Of a stretch of DNA of 64,000 nt, positions 51,370 through 60,456 are shown one piece after another; position 1 is the first letter of the stretch, and every line of letters begins with the position of its first letter. The notes under the pieces are model-generated. The model was not told the DNA's origin. It saw only the letters and a list, made by a program, of their open reading frames with translations, and ran no database searches. The stretch covers positions 1 to 64,000 of the forward strand of contig NZ_JAQMYP010000025.1 in NCBI RefSeq assembly GCF_028369295.1. The letters are read 5' to 3'. The position numbers were made by a program, and so were the translations under genes. The DNA is from Streptomyces sp. HD (lineage in GTDB: Bacteria; Actinomycetota; Actinomycetes; Streptomycetales; Streptomycetaceae).

Positions 51370-52488
51370 CTACAGCTTCTCGATCACGTAGTCGACGCAC
51401 TTCGTCAGTGCCTCGATGTCCGCCGGGTCGATCGCCGGGAACATCGCGACGCGGAGCTGGTTGCGGCCGAGCTTGCGGTAGGGCTCGGTGTCGACGATGC
51501 CGTTGGCGCGCAGGACCTTGGCGACGGCGGCGGCGTCGACCTCGTCCGTGAAGTCGATCGTGCCGATGACCGCCGAGCGCTTGGCGGGGTCGGTGACGAA
51601 CGGGTTGGCGTACTTGATGTCCTCGGCCCAGCCATACAGGGTCCGGGCGGAGGTGGCCGTGCGGCGGACCGCCCAGTCCAGGCCGCCCTGGCCGTTGATC
51701 CACTCCAGCTGCTGGTTCAGCAGGAAGAGGGTGGACAGGGCCGGGGTGTTGTACGTCTGGTTCTTGCGGGAGTTGTCGATCGCCGTGGGGAGGCTGAAGA
51801 ACTCCGGGACGTGGCGGCCGGACGCGTGGATACGCTCGGCGCGCTCGATCGCGGCCGGGGAGAAGACGCCGATCCACAGGCCGCCGTCGGAGGCGAAGGA
51901 CTTCTGCGGGGCGAAGTAGTAGACGTCCGTCTCGGAGACGTCGACCGGGAGACCGCCGGCGCCCGACGTGGCGTCGACCAGGACCAGCGCGCCCTCGTCG
52001 GCACCGGCCACACGCTTGATCGGCATGGCGACGCCGGTGGAGGTCTCGTTGTGCGTGAAGGCATAGACGTCGACGCCCGCCTCGGCGGCCGGCTCCGGGT
52101 GCGTGCCGGGGTCGCTGGCGATGACGGTGGGCTCGGCCAGCCAGGGGGCCAGCTTCGCGGCCTTCGCGAACTTCGAGCTGAACTCGCCGAAGTTCAGGTG
52201 CTGCGACTTGTTCTCGATCAGGCCGTGCGTCGCGATGTCCCAGAACGCCGTCGAGCCGCCGTTGCCGAGGACGACCTCGTAGCCCTCGGGGAGCTGGAAC
52301 AGCTCGCTGATGCCCTCGCGCACCTGGCCGACCAGGTTCTTGACCGGGGCCTGGCGGTGGGAGGTACCGAGGAGGGAGGTTCCGGTGGCGGCCAGCGCGT
52401 CCAGCGCTTCCGTCCGCACCTTGGAGGGGCCCGCGCCGAAACGTCCGTCGGCGGGCTTGATGTCAGCGGGAATCTGGATCTCAGCCAC
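51370..52488 (-). CDS. serC: Phosphoserine transaminase
   Basis: 372 residues. PLP enzyme of the second step of serine synthesis (phosphohydroxypyruvate to phosphoserine, with glutamate). N-terminal RFGAGPSKVR and LGTSHRQAPVKNL, the PLP-binding Lys in YYFAPQKSFASDGG and ATSGAGGLPVDV match the actinobacterial SerC class. Complete and well conserved. It converges on the restriction cassette and is divergent from the FAD/Fe-S gene. Confidence 0.95.
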   Translation of the reverse strand: MAEIQIPADIKPADGRFGAGPSKVRTEALDALAATGTSLLGTSHRQAPVKNLVGQVREGISELFQLPEGYEVVLGNGGSTAFWDIATHGLIENKSQHLNFGEFSSKFAKAAKLAPWLAEPTVIASDPGTHPEPAAEAGVDVYAFTHNETSTGVAMPIKRVAGADEGALVLVDATSGAGGLPVDVSETDVYYFAPQKSFASDGGLWIGVFSPAAIERAERIHASGRHVPEFFSLPTAIDNSRKNQTYNTPALSTLFLLNQQLEWINGQGGLDWAVRRTATSARTLYGWAEDIKYANPFVTDPAKRSAVIGTIDFTDEVDAAAVAKVLRANGIVDTEPYRKLGRNQLRVAMFPAIDPADIEALTKCVDYVIEKL

Positions 52489-52619
52489 GGGGTGAGGTTA
52501 GCCGGTGGGGGAAACCTGGGCGAAACCTCGTCCGTCGGATGAGACGGCGTTTCGGTGGGCGGGCCGGGTTGTGCCGGACGCCGGCTGATTCGCTGGACGC
52601 CGGCTGATTTGCTGGAGGC

Positions 52620-55600
52620 ATGTCGGAACTTGAGGCGGAACTGCGCAGGGTCGTCCGAGGCGAGGTCGGGTTCGGTGTCACCCCACGGGCACTGGCCACC
52701 ATGGACGCTTCCAACTACCGGCGAGTCCCACTCGGTGTGGTCGCACCACATGACGCCGATGACGTCGCGGCTGTGCTGGAGGTGTGCCGGGACCACATGG
52801 TGCCGGTCGTGGCGCGGGGCGGCGGCACCTCCATCGCCGGTCAGGCCACCGGCACCGGTGTGGTCCTGGACTTCACCCGGCACATGAACGGGATCCTCTC
52901 CCTGGACCCGGAGACCCGCACCGCCGTCGTCCAACCCGGCCTCGTCCTGGACCGTCTCCAGGACGCCGCCGCCCCGCACGGCCTCCGCTTCGGCCCCGAC
53001 CCCTCCACCCACAGCCGCTGCACGCTCGGCGGCATGATCGGCAACAACTCGTGCGGCTCGCACTCGGTGGCCTGGGGCACGACCGCCGACAGTGTGCGCG
53101 AGCTGGAGGTACGCACCGCGCGCGGGCAACGGCTGCGGCTCGGCCAGAGGTGGGCCGGTGCGCCGGACGGACTGCGGGACCTGGCGGAAGGGGAGCTCGC
53201 CCGGCTGCGCACCGGCTTCCCCGAGCTGCCCCGCCGTATCTCCGGGTACGCGCTCGACGCGCTGCTGCCCGAGAACGGCGCCGACGTCGCCCGCTCCTTC
53301 TGCGGCAGCGAGGGCACCCTGGGCATCCTCACCGAGGCCGTCGTACGGCTCGTCGAGACGCCACGCGCGCGTGCGCTCGCCGTGCTGGCGTACCCCGACG
53401 AGAGCGCGGCCGCGGAAGCCGCCGCCGGGCTGCTGCCCCACGGGCCGCTGACCGTGGAGGGCATGGCGGCCGACCTGGTGCCGCAGTCGGCGTCGGCCGT
53501 GCTGCCGCGGGGCGGGGCCTGGTTGTTCGTGGAGACGGGCGGGGAGTCGGAGAGCGAGGCACGCGCGCGTGCGGAGGCGATCGTGCGCGCCGCCGACGTG
53601 CTCGACTCGGCGGTCGTCACCGATCCGGGCCGGCAGCGGGCGCTGTGGCGCATCCGGGAGGACGCGAGCGGTACGGCGACCCGGATGCCGGACGGGAGCG
53701 AGGCGTGGCCGGGCTGGGAGGACTGCGCGGTGCCGCCGCAGCGGCTCGGGGCGTATCTGCGGGACTTCCGCGCGCTGCTGACCGCACACGGGCTGCGCGG
53801 GACGCCGTACGGGCATTTCGGGGACGGCTGCATCCACGTCCGGATCGACTTCGACCTGCTGACGGAGACGGGCGTCGGCCGCTTCCGGCGCTTCTCCGAG
53901 GAGCTCGCCGAGGTAGTCGTGGCCCACGGGGGCTCGCTGTCCGGGGAGCACGGGGACGGACAGGCGCGGGCCGAGCTGCTGCCGAGGATGTACGGGGACG
54001 AGACGGTGGCCCTCTTCGAGCGGGCGAAGGGGGTGTGGGACCCCGACGACCTGCTCAACCCGGGGATGCTGGTGCGTCCCGCGCCCCTGGACGCGAACCT
54101 CCGGTTCGCCGTGCTGCCCCGGGAGCCGGTGGACGTGGCCTTCGGCTACCCGGCCGACGGCGGCGACTTCTCGGCGGCCGTACGGCGCTGCGTCGGGGTC
54201 GCCAAGTGCCGTGCGACGTCGGTGACCGGGTCCGCCGTCATGTGCCCGTCGTTCCGGGCCACCGGCGCCGAGGAACACTCCACGCGCGGACGTGCCCGGC
54301 TGCTGCACGAGATGCTCGCCGGGGAACTGGTGACCGACGGGTGGCGGTCGACCGAGGTGCGGGACGCGCTGGATCTGTGCCTGTCCTGCAAGGGGTGCCG
54401 GTCGGACTGTCCGGTCGAGGTGGACATGGCCACGTACAAGGCGGAGTTCCTGCACCACCACTACGCGGGGCGCCGCCGCCCGGCCGCGCACTACAGCATG
54501 GGCCGGCTGCCGCAGTGGCTCCGCCTCGTGGCACGCACGCGTACCGCCACGCTCGTCAACGCCCTGGCCGCCGTACGGCCGTTGGCGTGGGCGGCGAAAC
54601 GGCTCGGCGGGATCGCGCCGGAGCGGGAGATTCCGCGCCTGGCGACGCGGACGTTCAGCCGGTGGTGGGAGCGGCGGCAGAAGGCCGAGGAACTGGAAGG
54701 GGGAGCGGCTGGTCGAGTGGATGGGGGAGTGGACGGAAGAGCGGTTGGGCGGGTGGATGGGGGAGGGAAAGACGACCTGGTCATCCTGTGGCCGGACACC
54801 TTCACCGAGCACCTCTCGCCGTCCGTGGGCCACGCGGCCGTACGGGTGCTGGAGGCGGCCGGGCTGCGCGTGGCACTGCCGCCGACGGTGCGGTTGACGG
54901 CGGGGCCGGGCGGTGACGGGACGAGGGCGGTGGCACTGGACCCGAAGTCCCTCCTACGGGGCCGGGAGCGCGTGTGCTGCGGGTTGACGTACGTCTCCAC
55001 GGGGCAGCTCGATCACGCCCGCGCGGTACTGCGGCGCACGCTCGACCTGATGGAACCGGTGCTGGAGACGTCCTCCCCGGTCGTGGTCCTGGAGCCGAGC
55101 TGCGCGGCAGCCCTCCGCTCCGACCTGCCGGAACTCCTGCACGACGATCCGCGGGCCCACCGCCTCGCCGACCGCGTCCTGACCTTCGCGGAGGCGCTCC
55201 AGCGGCTGGCCCCCGACTGGACCCCGCCCCGCCTGAACCGCCCGGTGGTCGGCCAGACCCACTGTCACCAGCACGCGGTCCTCGGCGACGCCCCCGACCG
55301 CCGACTGCGTCAAGCCGCTCTGCTCTCCGGCGAACTGAGCGGCGGCTGCTGCGGCCTCGCCGGTAACTTCGGCTTCGAGAAGGGCCACTTCGAGGTCTCT
55401 GCGGCCTGTGCCGAGGAGCAGCTGCTGCCGTCGGTGCGGGACGCACAGGAGGGGGCGGTCGTACTCGCGGACGGCTTCTCGTGCCGGACCCAGCTGGAGC
55501 AGCTGGCCGGGGTGCGGGGGCGGCATCTGGCGGAGGTGCTGGCGGAGGGGCTGGAGCGCGTGGAGGGCATGAAGCCCATGGAGGGGATGGAGCCCATGGG

Positions 55601-55709
55601 GCGTACGGAGCCCATGCAGGGCGTGGAGGGCTTCGAGGGCACGGACGACTTGGAGCGCACGGACGACTTGGAGGGTGGGGACGGAAGTGACCGGCGAGCC
55701 GGCGGTTGA
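52620..55709 (+). CDS. Fused FAD-binding/Fe-S 2-hydroxyacid dehydrogenase-like protein
   Basis: 1029 residues. Domains: FAD-binding type 4 (~30-220; VVARGGGTSIAGQATGTGVV, GGMIGNNSCGSHS), FAD-oxidase C-terminal (~220-480; YGHFGDGCIHVRIDFD, SGEHGDGQARAELL), a two-cluster ferredoxin region (~530-600; MCPSFRATG, DLCLSCKGCRSDCPVEV), and a Cys-rich half (CCGLTYVSTGQ, ELSGGCCGLAGNF). This resembles D-lactate/glycolate/2-hydroxyglutarate dehydrogenases with electron transfer to quinone. The C-terminus ends in a repetitive Met/Glu/Gly tail (MEGMEPMGRTEPM and following). GGAGG lies only one base from the start, closer than usual. Substrate uncertain. Confidence 0.9.
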   Translation: MSELEAELRRVVRGEVGFGVTPRALATMDASNYRRVPLGVVAPHDADDVAAVLEVCRDHMVPVVARGGGTSIAGQATGTGVVLDFTRHMNGILSLDPETRTAVVQPGLVLDRLQDAAAPHGLRFGPDPSTHSRCTLGGMIGNNSCGSHSVAWGTTADSVRELEVRTARGQRLRLGQRWAGAPDGLRDLAEGELARLRTGFPELPRRISGYALDALLPENGADVARSFCGSEGTLGILTEAVVRLVETPRARALAVLAYPDESAAAEAAAGLLPHGPLTVEGMAADLVPQSASAVLPRGGAWLFVETGGESESEARARAEAIVRAADVLDSAVVTDPGRQRALWRIREDASGTATRMPDGSEAWPGWEDCAVPPQRLGAYLRDFRALLTAHGLRGTPYGHFGDGCIHVRIDFDLLTETGVGRFRRFSEELAEVVVAHGGSLSGEHGDGQARAELLPRMYGDETVALFERAKGVWDPDDLLNPGMLVRPAPLDANLRFAVLPREPVDVAFGYPADGGDFSAAVRRCVGVAKCRATSVTGSAVMCPSFRATGAEEHSTRGRARLLHEMLAGELVTDGWRSTEVRDALDLCLSCKGCRSDCPVEVDMATYKAEFLHHHYAGRRRPAAHYSMGRLPQWLRLVARTRTATLVNALAAVRPLAWAAKRLGGIAPEREIPRLATRTFSRWWERRQKAEELEGGAAGRVDGGVDGRAVGRVDGGGKDDLVILWPDTFTEHLSPSVGHAAVRVLEAAGLRVALPPTVRLTAGPGGDGTRAVALDPKSLLRGRERVCCGLTYVSTGQLDHARAVLRRTLDLMEPVLETSSPVVVLEPSCAAALRSDLPELLHDDPRAHRLADRVLTFAEALQRLAPDWTPPRLNRPVVGQTHCHQHAVLGDAPDRRLRQAALLSGELSGGCCGLAGNFGFEKGHFEVSAACAEEQLLPSVRDAQEGAVVLADGFSCRTQLEQLAGVRGRHLAEVLAEGLERVEGMKPMEGMEPMGRTEPMQGVEGFEGTDDLERTDDLEGGDGSDRRAGG

Positions 55710-56469
55710 GCTGGGGCGGGTGGCCGTCCTCTCCGACATCCACGGGGTGCTCCCCGCCCTGGAGGCGGTGCTGGCGGAGCCGGAGGTCGCGGCGGCCGAG
55801 CGCATCGTGCTCACGGGGGACATCACGGCGGGACCGCAGCCCGCCCAGGTGCTCGACCTCCTGCGTCGGCAGGGCGATCGCGTGCTGTGGATCGCGGGCA
55901 ACGCGGACCGGGAACTGGTCGAGTACCGAAGGGGCGAGCGCGACGAGATCCCCGACCCGATCGGCCCGTACGCGGCGGCTCAACTCACCAATGCGCAGGT
56001 CGAATTCCTCGCCGCCCGCCCCAAGACCCTCACCCTGCGCGTGCGCGGCCTCGGCGACGTCCTCTTCTGCCACGCCACGCCCCGCGACGACGAGGAGGTC
56101 GTCCTGGTCGACTCCCGCCCCGATCGGTGGGCGGAGGTCTTCGACGGGGTCGCCGACTCCGTCCGCACTGTGGTCTGCGGCCACACCCACATGCCCTATG
56201 TGCGGCTCGCACATGGGCGGCTGGTGATCAACCCGGGAAGCGTCGGGATGCCGTACGGGCGCGTGGGCGCCCACTGGTGCCTGCTGGGGCCGGGGGCCGA
56301 CCTCCGGGTGACCGCGTACGACATCCCGCACGCGATCGCCCGGCTGACCTCGGAATGTGCCTACGCCGACATCGCCGACTGGGCGGACCACTTCCTCAAC
56401 GCCCGAGCCACGGACGCCGACGCGCTGAGGGTGTTCGGACCGAGGGATGGCCGGGAGACGGCCTCGTAG
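55687..56469 (+). CDS. Metallophosphoesterase (YfcE/Icc-like)
   Basis: 260 residues from GTG at 55687 (in-frame GTG at 55675 is an alternative). The metal-binding motifs are all present: VLSDIHGVLPAL (D-x-H), VLTGDITAGP (G-D), IAGNADRE (G-N), FCHATP and VCGHTHMPY (G-H-x-H). Family members cleave phosphomonoesters, phosphodiesters or nucleotides. It overlaps the end of the FAD/Fe-S gene by 23 bp, so they are probably co-translated. Confidence 0.9.
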   Translation: MTGEPAVELGRVAVLSDIHGVLPALEAVLAEPEVAAAERIVLTGDITAGPQPAQVLDLLRRQGDRVLWIAGNADRELVEYRRGERDEIPDPIGPYAAAQLTNAQVEFLAARPKTLTLRVRGLGDVLFCHATPRDDEEVVLVDSRPDRWAEVFDGVADSVRTVVCGHTHMPYVRLAHGRLVINPGSVGMPYGRVGAHWCLLGPGADLRVTAYDIPHAIARLTSECAYADIADWADHFLNARATDADALRVFGPRDGRETAS

Positions 56470-56671
56470 GCTGCCCGGGGGAGTGGGGCTACCCGATCAA
56501 CCGGCTGCCGCACAGGACGCTGCATCCGTACCTGGCCCGGTGGTGGCCCACTCCGGCGCATTCCCGGCGCGTTCCCGGCGAAAACCGACCTGACTGTCCA
56601 CACTCCGGGACAGCCTCATAAGCGGTTCACACACCTGACGAAGTCCACTACTCTGGACTTGGCAGTACAGC

Positions 56672-57664
56672 ATGATGAACGCACCCCGAGTCGAGCCCCC
56701 TGGAACGCCCGTGAGCACGCCCGATGCCACCGCCACCGCCACCACGTCCTCGCCGTCCCCTGCCCCGGGCGTCGCCGAGCCGACGGTCGGTGTCCCGCGC
56801 CGCTGGGGGTCGCTCGGTCCCGTGGGGCTCGTGCTCGCCGGGGGGATCTCGGTGCAGTTCGGCGGCGCCCTCGCGGTGACCCTGATGCCGCGGGCAGGAG
56901 CGCTCGGTGTGGTGGCGTTGCGGCTGCTCGTGGCCGCGGTCGTGCTGCTGGTGATCTGCCGGCCCCGGCTGCGCGGTCACTCGCGTACCGACTGGGGCAC
57001 GGTGATCGTCTTCGGCATCACGATGGCCGCGATGAACGGCCTCTTCTACCAGTCGGTCGCCCGCATCCCGCTTGGTCCCGCGGTCACCCTGGAGGTGCTC
57101 GGCCCGCTCGCGCTCTCCGTGCTGACCTCACGCCGACTGGTCAACGTCGTCTGGGCCGGACTCGCCCTCGCCGGTGTCTTCCTGCTCGGCGGCGGAGGCT
57201 TCGGCAGTCTCGACCCCATGGGTGTCGCATTTGCCCTGGGTGCGGGCGCCATGTGGGCGGCCTACATCATCTTCAGCGCCCGTACGGGGCGACGCTTCCC
57301 GCAGGCCGACGGGCTGGCACTCGCCATGGCGGTGGGGGCGGTCCTGTTCCTGCCCCTGGGCATCGCCGAATCCGGCATGAAGCTCGCCGACCCGGTGACC
57401 ATCGGGCTGGGCGCGGCCGTGGCGGTCCTCTCCTCGGTACTCCCCTACACGCTCGAACTGCTCGCCCTGCGCCGCCTGCCCGCGGCGACCTTCGCGATCC
57501 TGATGAGCCTGGAGCCTGCTGTCGCCGCGACCGCCGGGTTCCTCATCCTCGACCAGGCGCTGTCCACTGCCCAGGCCGTCGCCATCGCCCTCGTGATCGC
57601 GGCGAGCATGGGGGCGGTGCGGACGCAGGTCGGGCGCAGGGGGTCGGCCGCTCAGTCCGGGTGA
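56672..57664 (+). CDS. EamA/DMT family transporter (RhtA-like)
   Basis: 330 residues with ten membrane segments after a ~45-residue Pro/Thr leader. The two EamA halves begin GLVLAGGISVQFGGALAVTL and GVAFALGAGAMWAAYIIFSA; YQSVARIPLGPAVTLEVLGP and LRRLPAATFAILMSLEPAVA are typical of the RhtA threonine/homoserine exporter branch. Start could be the GTG at 56711. A 24-bp tandem repeat runs through the stop codon. Substrate unknown. Confidence 0.85.
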   Translation: MMNAPRVEPPGTPVSTPDATATATTSSPSPAPGVAEPTVGVPRRWGSLGPVGLVLAGGISVQFGGALAVTLMPRAGALGVVALRLLVAAVVLLVICRPRLRGHSRTDWGTVIVFGITMAAMNGLFYQSVARIPLGPAVTLEVLGPLALSVLTSRRLVNVVWAGLALAGVFLLGGGGFGSLDPMGVAFALGAGAMWAAYIIFSARTGRRFPQADGLALAMAVGAVLFLPLGIAESGMKLADPVTIGLGAAVAVLSSVLPYTLELLALRRLPAATFAILMSLEPAVAATAGFLILDQALSTAQAVAIALVIAASMGAVRTQVGRRGSAAQSG

Positions 57665-57721
57665 CCTCGGCTCGATCGGTCTGGGTGACCTCAGCGCGAT
57701 CCGTTTGGGTGACCTGAGCTC
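57659..57721. repeat. 24-bp tandem repeat across a stop codon
   Basis: Two and a half copies of a 24-bp unit beginning GGGTGACCTCGGCTCG; the TGA of the EamA gene is inside the first copy. An AT-richer stretch (57760-57790) with inverted AAGCA/TGCTT follows, close to the next gene's start. Confidence 0.75.
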
Positions 57722-57817
57722 AAGACGTACCCGGTAGCAGAGTCCGGCTTCAGAGTCCGGCAACAAATTAATGCAAGCACGCTTGCTTGTTTCTGGTGCC
57801 GCTGCCATGCTCGCCCC

Positions 57818-58612
57818 ATGGCCGACCCGACGCCCGTGTTCGACGACCTGCGTGCCGAGAGTGACGAACTCGACGGCTTGGTCGCCGAGTTGAGCCCCGA
57901 GCAGTGGGCGCTCCCGACCCCCGCCCCCGGCTGGACCATCGCCCACCAGATCGCCCACCTCGCCTGGACCGACCACTCGGCGCTGCTGGCGGTGACCGAC
58001 GTGGAGGCCTTCCATGCGCTGGTGGAAACGGCCCTGAAGACGCCGGGATCCTTTGTCGACGAGGGTGCGGAGGAGGGGGCCGGGCTGCCGCCCGCCGAGC
58101 TGCTGGCGCGGTGGCGGGAAGGGCGGGCCGCGCTCGACACGGCGTTGCGCGAGGCGCCGCAGGGCGTGCGGTTCCCCTGGTACGGCCCACCCATGTCCGC
58201 CGCCTCCATGGCCACGGCCCGACTCATGGAGACCTGGGCCCACGGTATGGACGTCACCGAGACCCTGGGTGTGGTGCGCACACCCACCGACCGGCTGCGG
58301 CATGTGGTGTGGATCGGGGTAAGGACGAGGGACTTCGCCTTCGGTGTCCACGGGCTTCCCGCGCCGCTGGACGACTTCCGCGTCGAACTGATCTCGCCCT
58401 CCGGTGAGTTGTGGGCATTCGGCCCCGAGGACGCACCCCAGCGCGTCACCGGCCCGGCGCTCGACTTCTGTCTCCTGGTCACCCAGCGCGCCCACCGTTC
58501 CGACCTCGCCCTGCGCGCCGAAGGCCCCGACGCCGACCGCTGGTTCGACATCGCCCAGGTCTTCGCGGGCCCACCCGGCGCGGGCCGGGAGCCGAAGGGG
58601 GCCGCGCGGTGA
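57818..58612 (+). CDS. TIGR03084 family (DinB-like) protein
   Basis: 264 residues. A four-helix DinB-type bundle with a His-rich metal pocket (WTIAHQIAHLAWTDHSALL and METWAHGMDVTETLG) and a small C-terminal domain match family TIGR03084. First gene of a chain with GTGA overlaps leading into the AtuA-like and carboxylase genes. Members are usually found in such clusters, but their role is unproven; a thiol- or CoA-linked function is speculation. ATG 57818. Confidence 0.85.
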   Translation: MADPTPVFDDLRAESDELDGLVAELSPEQWALPTPAPGWTIAHQIAHLAWTDHSALLAVTDVEAFHALVETALKTPGSFVDEGAEEGAGLPPAELLARWREGRAALDTALREAPQGVRFPWYGPPMSAASMATARLMETWAHGMDVTETLGVVRTPTDRLRHVVWIGVRTRDFAFGVHGLPAPLDDFRVELISPSGELWAFGPEDAPQRVTGPALDFCLLVTQRAHRSDLALRAEGPDADRWFDIAQVFAGPPGAGREPKGAAR

Positions 58613-60456
58613 CGCGCGCTCCCCGCCCGCTGCGGATCGGCAACGCCTCCGGCTTCTACGGCGACCGCTTCGGCGCCATGCGCGAGATGCTCACCGGCGG
58701 TGACCTGGACATCCTCACCGGCGACTACCTGGCCGAGCTGACCATGCTGATCCTCGGCCGGGACCGGCTGAAGGACCCCGGCGCCGGGTATGCCCGCACC
58801 TTCCTGCGGCAGCTGGAGGAGTGCCTCGGGCTGGCGCACGAGCGGGGGGTGCGTGTCGTCGCCAACGCGGGTGGGCTCAACCCTGCCGGACTGGCCGATG
58901 CGGTGCGGAAGCTGGCGGACCGGCTCGGCGTCCCGGTGCGCGTCGCCCATGTCGAGGGCGACGACCTCAAGGAGCGGTACCAGGACCGGTATCCGGACAG
59001 TCTCGCCGCCCACGCCTATCTCGGCGGCTTCGGCATCGCCGCCTGCCTGCGGGAGGGTGCGGACATCGTCGTCACCGGGCGGGTGACGGACGCGGCCCTG
59101 GTCAGCGGGCCCGCCGCCGCTCACTTCGGCTGGGAACGGACGGACTACGACCGGCTCGCGGGGGCCGTCGTCGCCGGACATGTGCTGGAGTGCGGGGCGC
59201 AGGCGACCGGCGGCAACTACGCCTTCTTCCATGAGCGGGGCCGTGACCTCGGGAAACTCCGTCACCCCGGCTTCCCGCTCGCCGAGCTCCACGAGGACGG
59301 CAGCTGCGTCATCACCAAGCACCCCGGCACCGGCGGCTTCGTCGACGTCGGCACGGTGACGGCCCAACTGCTGTACGAGACGGCCGGCGCCCGGTACGCG
59401 GGACCGGATGTCACCGCCCGCCTGGACACCGTACGGCTCACCCAGGACGGCCCCGATCGCGTCCGTGTCGACGGCGTACGCGGCGAGGCCCCGCCCCCCA
59501 CCCTCAAGGTCGGCGTCAATCGCCTCGGCGGCTTCCGGGGCGAGGTCGCCTTCGTGCTCACCGGCCTCGACATCGAGGCGAAGGCCGAGCTCGTGCGCGC
59601 GCAGATGACGGACGCGCTGGCCAAGTCACCGCCCGCCGAGGTCCGCTGGGATCTCGTGCGCACCGACCGGCCCGACGCTCCGAGCGAGGAGACGGCGAGC
59701 GCGTTGCTGCGGCTGGTCGTGCGCGACCGGGACCAGGCGGCGGTCGGGCGGGCCCTCAGCGGGGCCGCCGTGGAGCTGGCGCTTGCGAGCTACCCCGGCT
59801 TCCATGTGCTGGCGCCGCCCGGAAAGGGCGCGCCCTATGGGGTCTTCGAGGATGTGTACGTCCCCCATGGTGCCGTCGACCATGTGGCCGTCCTCCATGA
59901 CGGACGCCGGATCCCTGTGCCGCCGGCCCACGACACCACCGCACAGGCCGTACGGGCCGTACGGGCCGTACAGGACGGGCTGCCGGAGCGGCCCCTGCTG
60001 GAGCCGCCCCCGCTGGAGCCGCCACTGTCGGATCCCTTGCCGGACGTACCGGATCCCTTGCCGGACGTACCGGATCTCCTGCCGGATGTACCGGATCCCT
60101 TGCCGGAGCCCCTGTCACCCGGGCCCACGAAGCGCGCCCCGCTCGGCCTGGTCGTCGGCGCCCGCAGCGGCGACAAAGGCGGGAACGCCAACGTCGGTGT
60201 CTGGGCGCGGACGGACGACGCCTGGCGGTGGCTCGCGCATGCCCTCACCGTCGACCGCTTCCGCGAGCTCCTGCCGGAGACCGCCGACCTGACCGTCGTA
60301 CGCCATCTCCTGCCCAACCTCCGCGCCCTCAACTTCGTGGTCGAGGGCATCCTCGGCGCGGGCGTCGCCGCCCAGCACCGTTTCGATCCGCAGGCCAAGG
60401 CCCTCGGGGAATGGCTGCGCTCCCGTCACCTGGACATCCCGGAGAGTCTGTTGTGA
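58609..60456 (+). CDS. AtuA-like (DUF1446) protein of acyl/terpene catabolism
   Basis: 615 residues; GTG start overlaps the preceding stop as GTGA. The N-terminal ~440 residues match AtuA/DUF1446: IGNASGFYGDRFGAM, GGLNPAGLADAV, DIVVTGRVTDAALVSGP, and GGFVDVGTVTAQLLYE. A ~45-residue linker of near-heptad repeats (DPLPDVP) joins a C-terminal ~95-residue domain (LVVGARSGDKGGNANVGVWA) that is a separate small protein in some bacteria. AtuA is essential for acyclic terpene catabolism in Pseudomonas; its reaction is still unclear. Confidence 0.9.
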   Translation: MTRAPRPLRIGNASGFYGDRFGAMREMLTGGDLDILTGDYLAELTMLILGRDRLKDPGAGYARTFLRQLEECLGLAHERGVRVVANAGGLNPAGLADAVRKLADRLGVPVRVAHVEGDDLKERYQDRYPDSLAAHAYLGGFGIAACLREGADIVVTGRVTDAALVSGPAAAHFGWERTDYDRLAGAVVAGHVLECGAQATGGNYAFFHERGRDLGKLRHPGFPLAELHEDGSCVITKHPGTGGFVDVGTVTAQLLYETAGARYAGPDVTARLDTVRLTQDGPDRVRVDGVRGEAPPPTLKVGVNRLGGFRGEVAFVLTGLDIEAKAELVRAQMTDALAKSPPAEVRWDLVRTDRPDAPSEETASALLRLVVRDRDQAAVGRALSGAAVELALASYPGFHVLAPPGKGAPYGVFEDVYVPHGAVDHVAVLHDGRRIPVPPAHDTTAQAVRAVRAVQDGLPERPLLEPPPLEPPLSDPLPDVPDPLPDVPDLLPDVPDPLPEPLSPGPTKRAPLGLVVGARSGDKGGNANVGVWARTDDAWRWLAHALTVDRFRELLPETADLTVVRHLLPNLRALNFVVEGILGAGVAAQHRFDPQAKALGEWLRSRHLDIPESLL

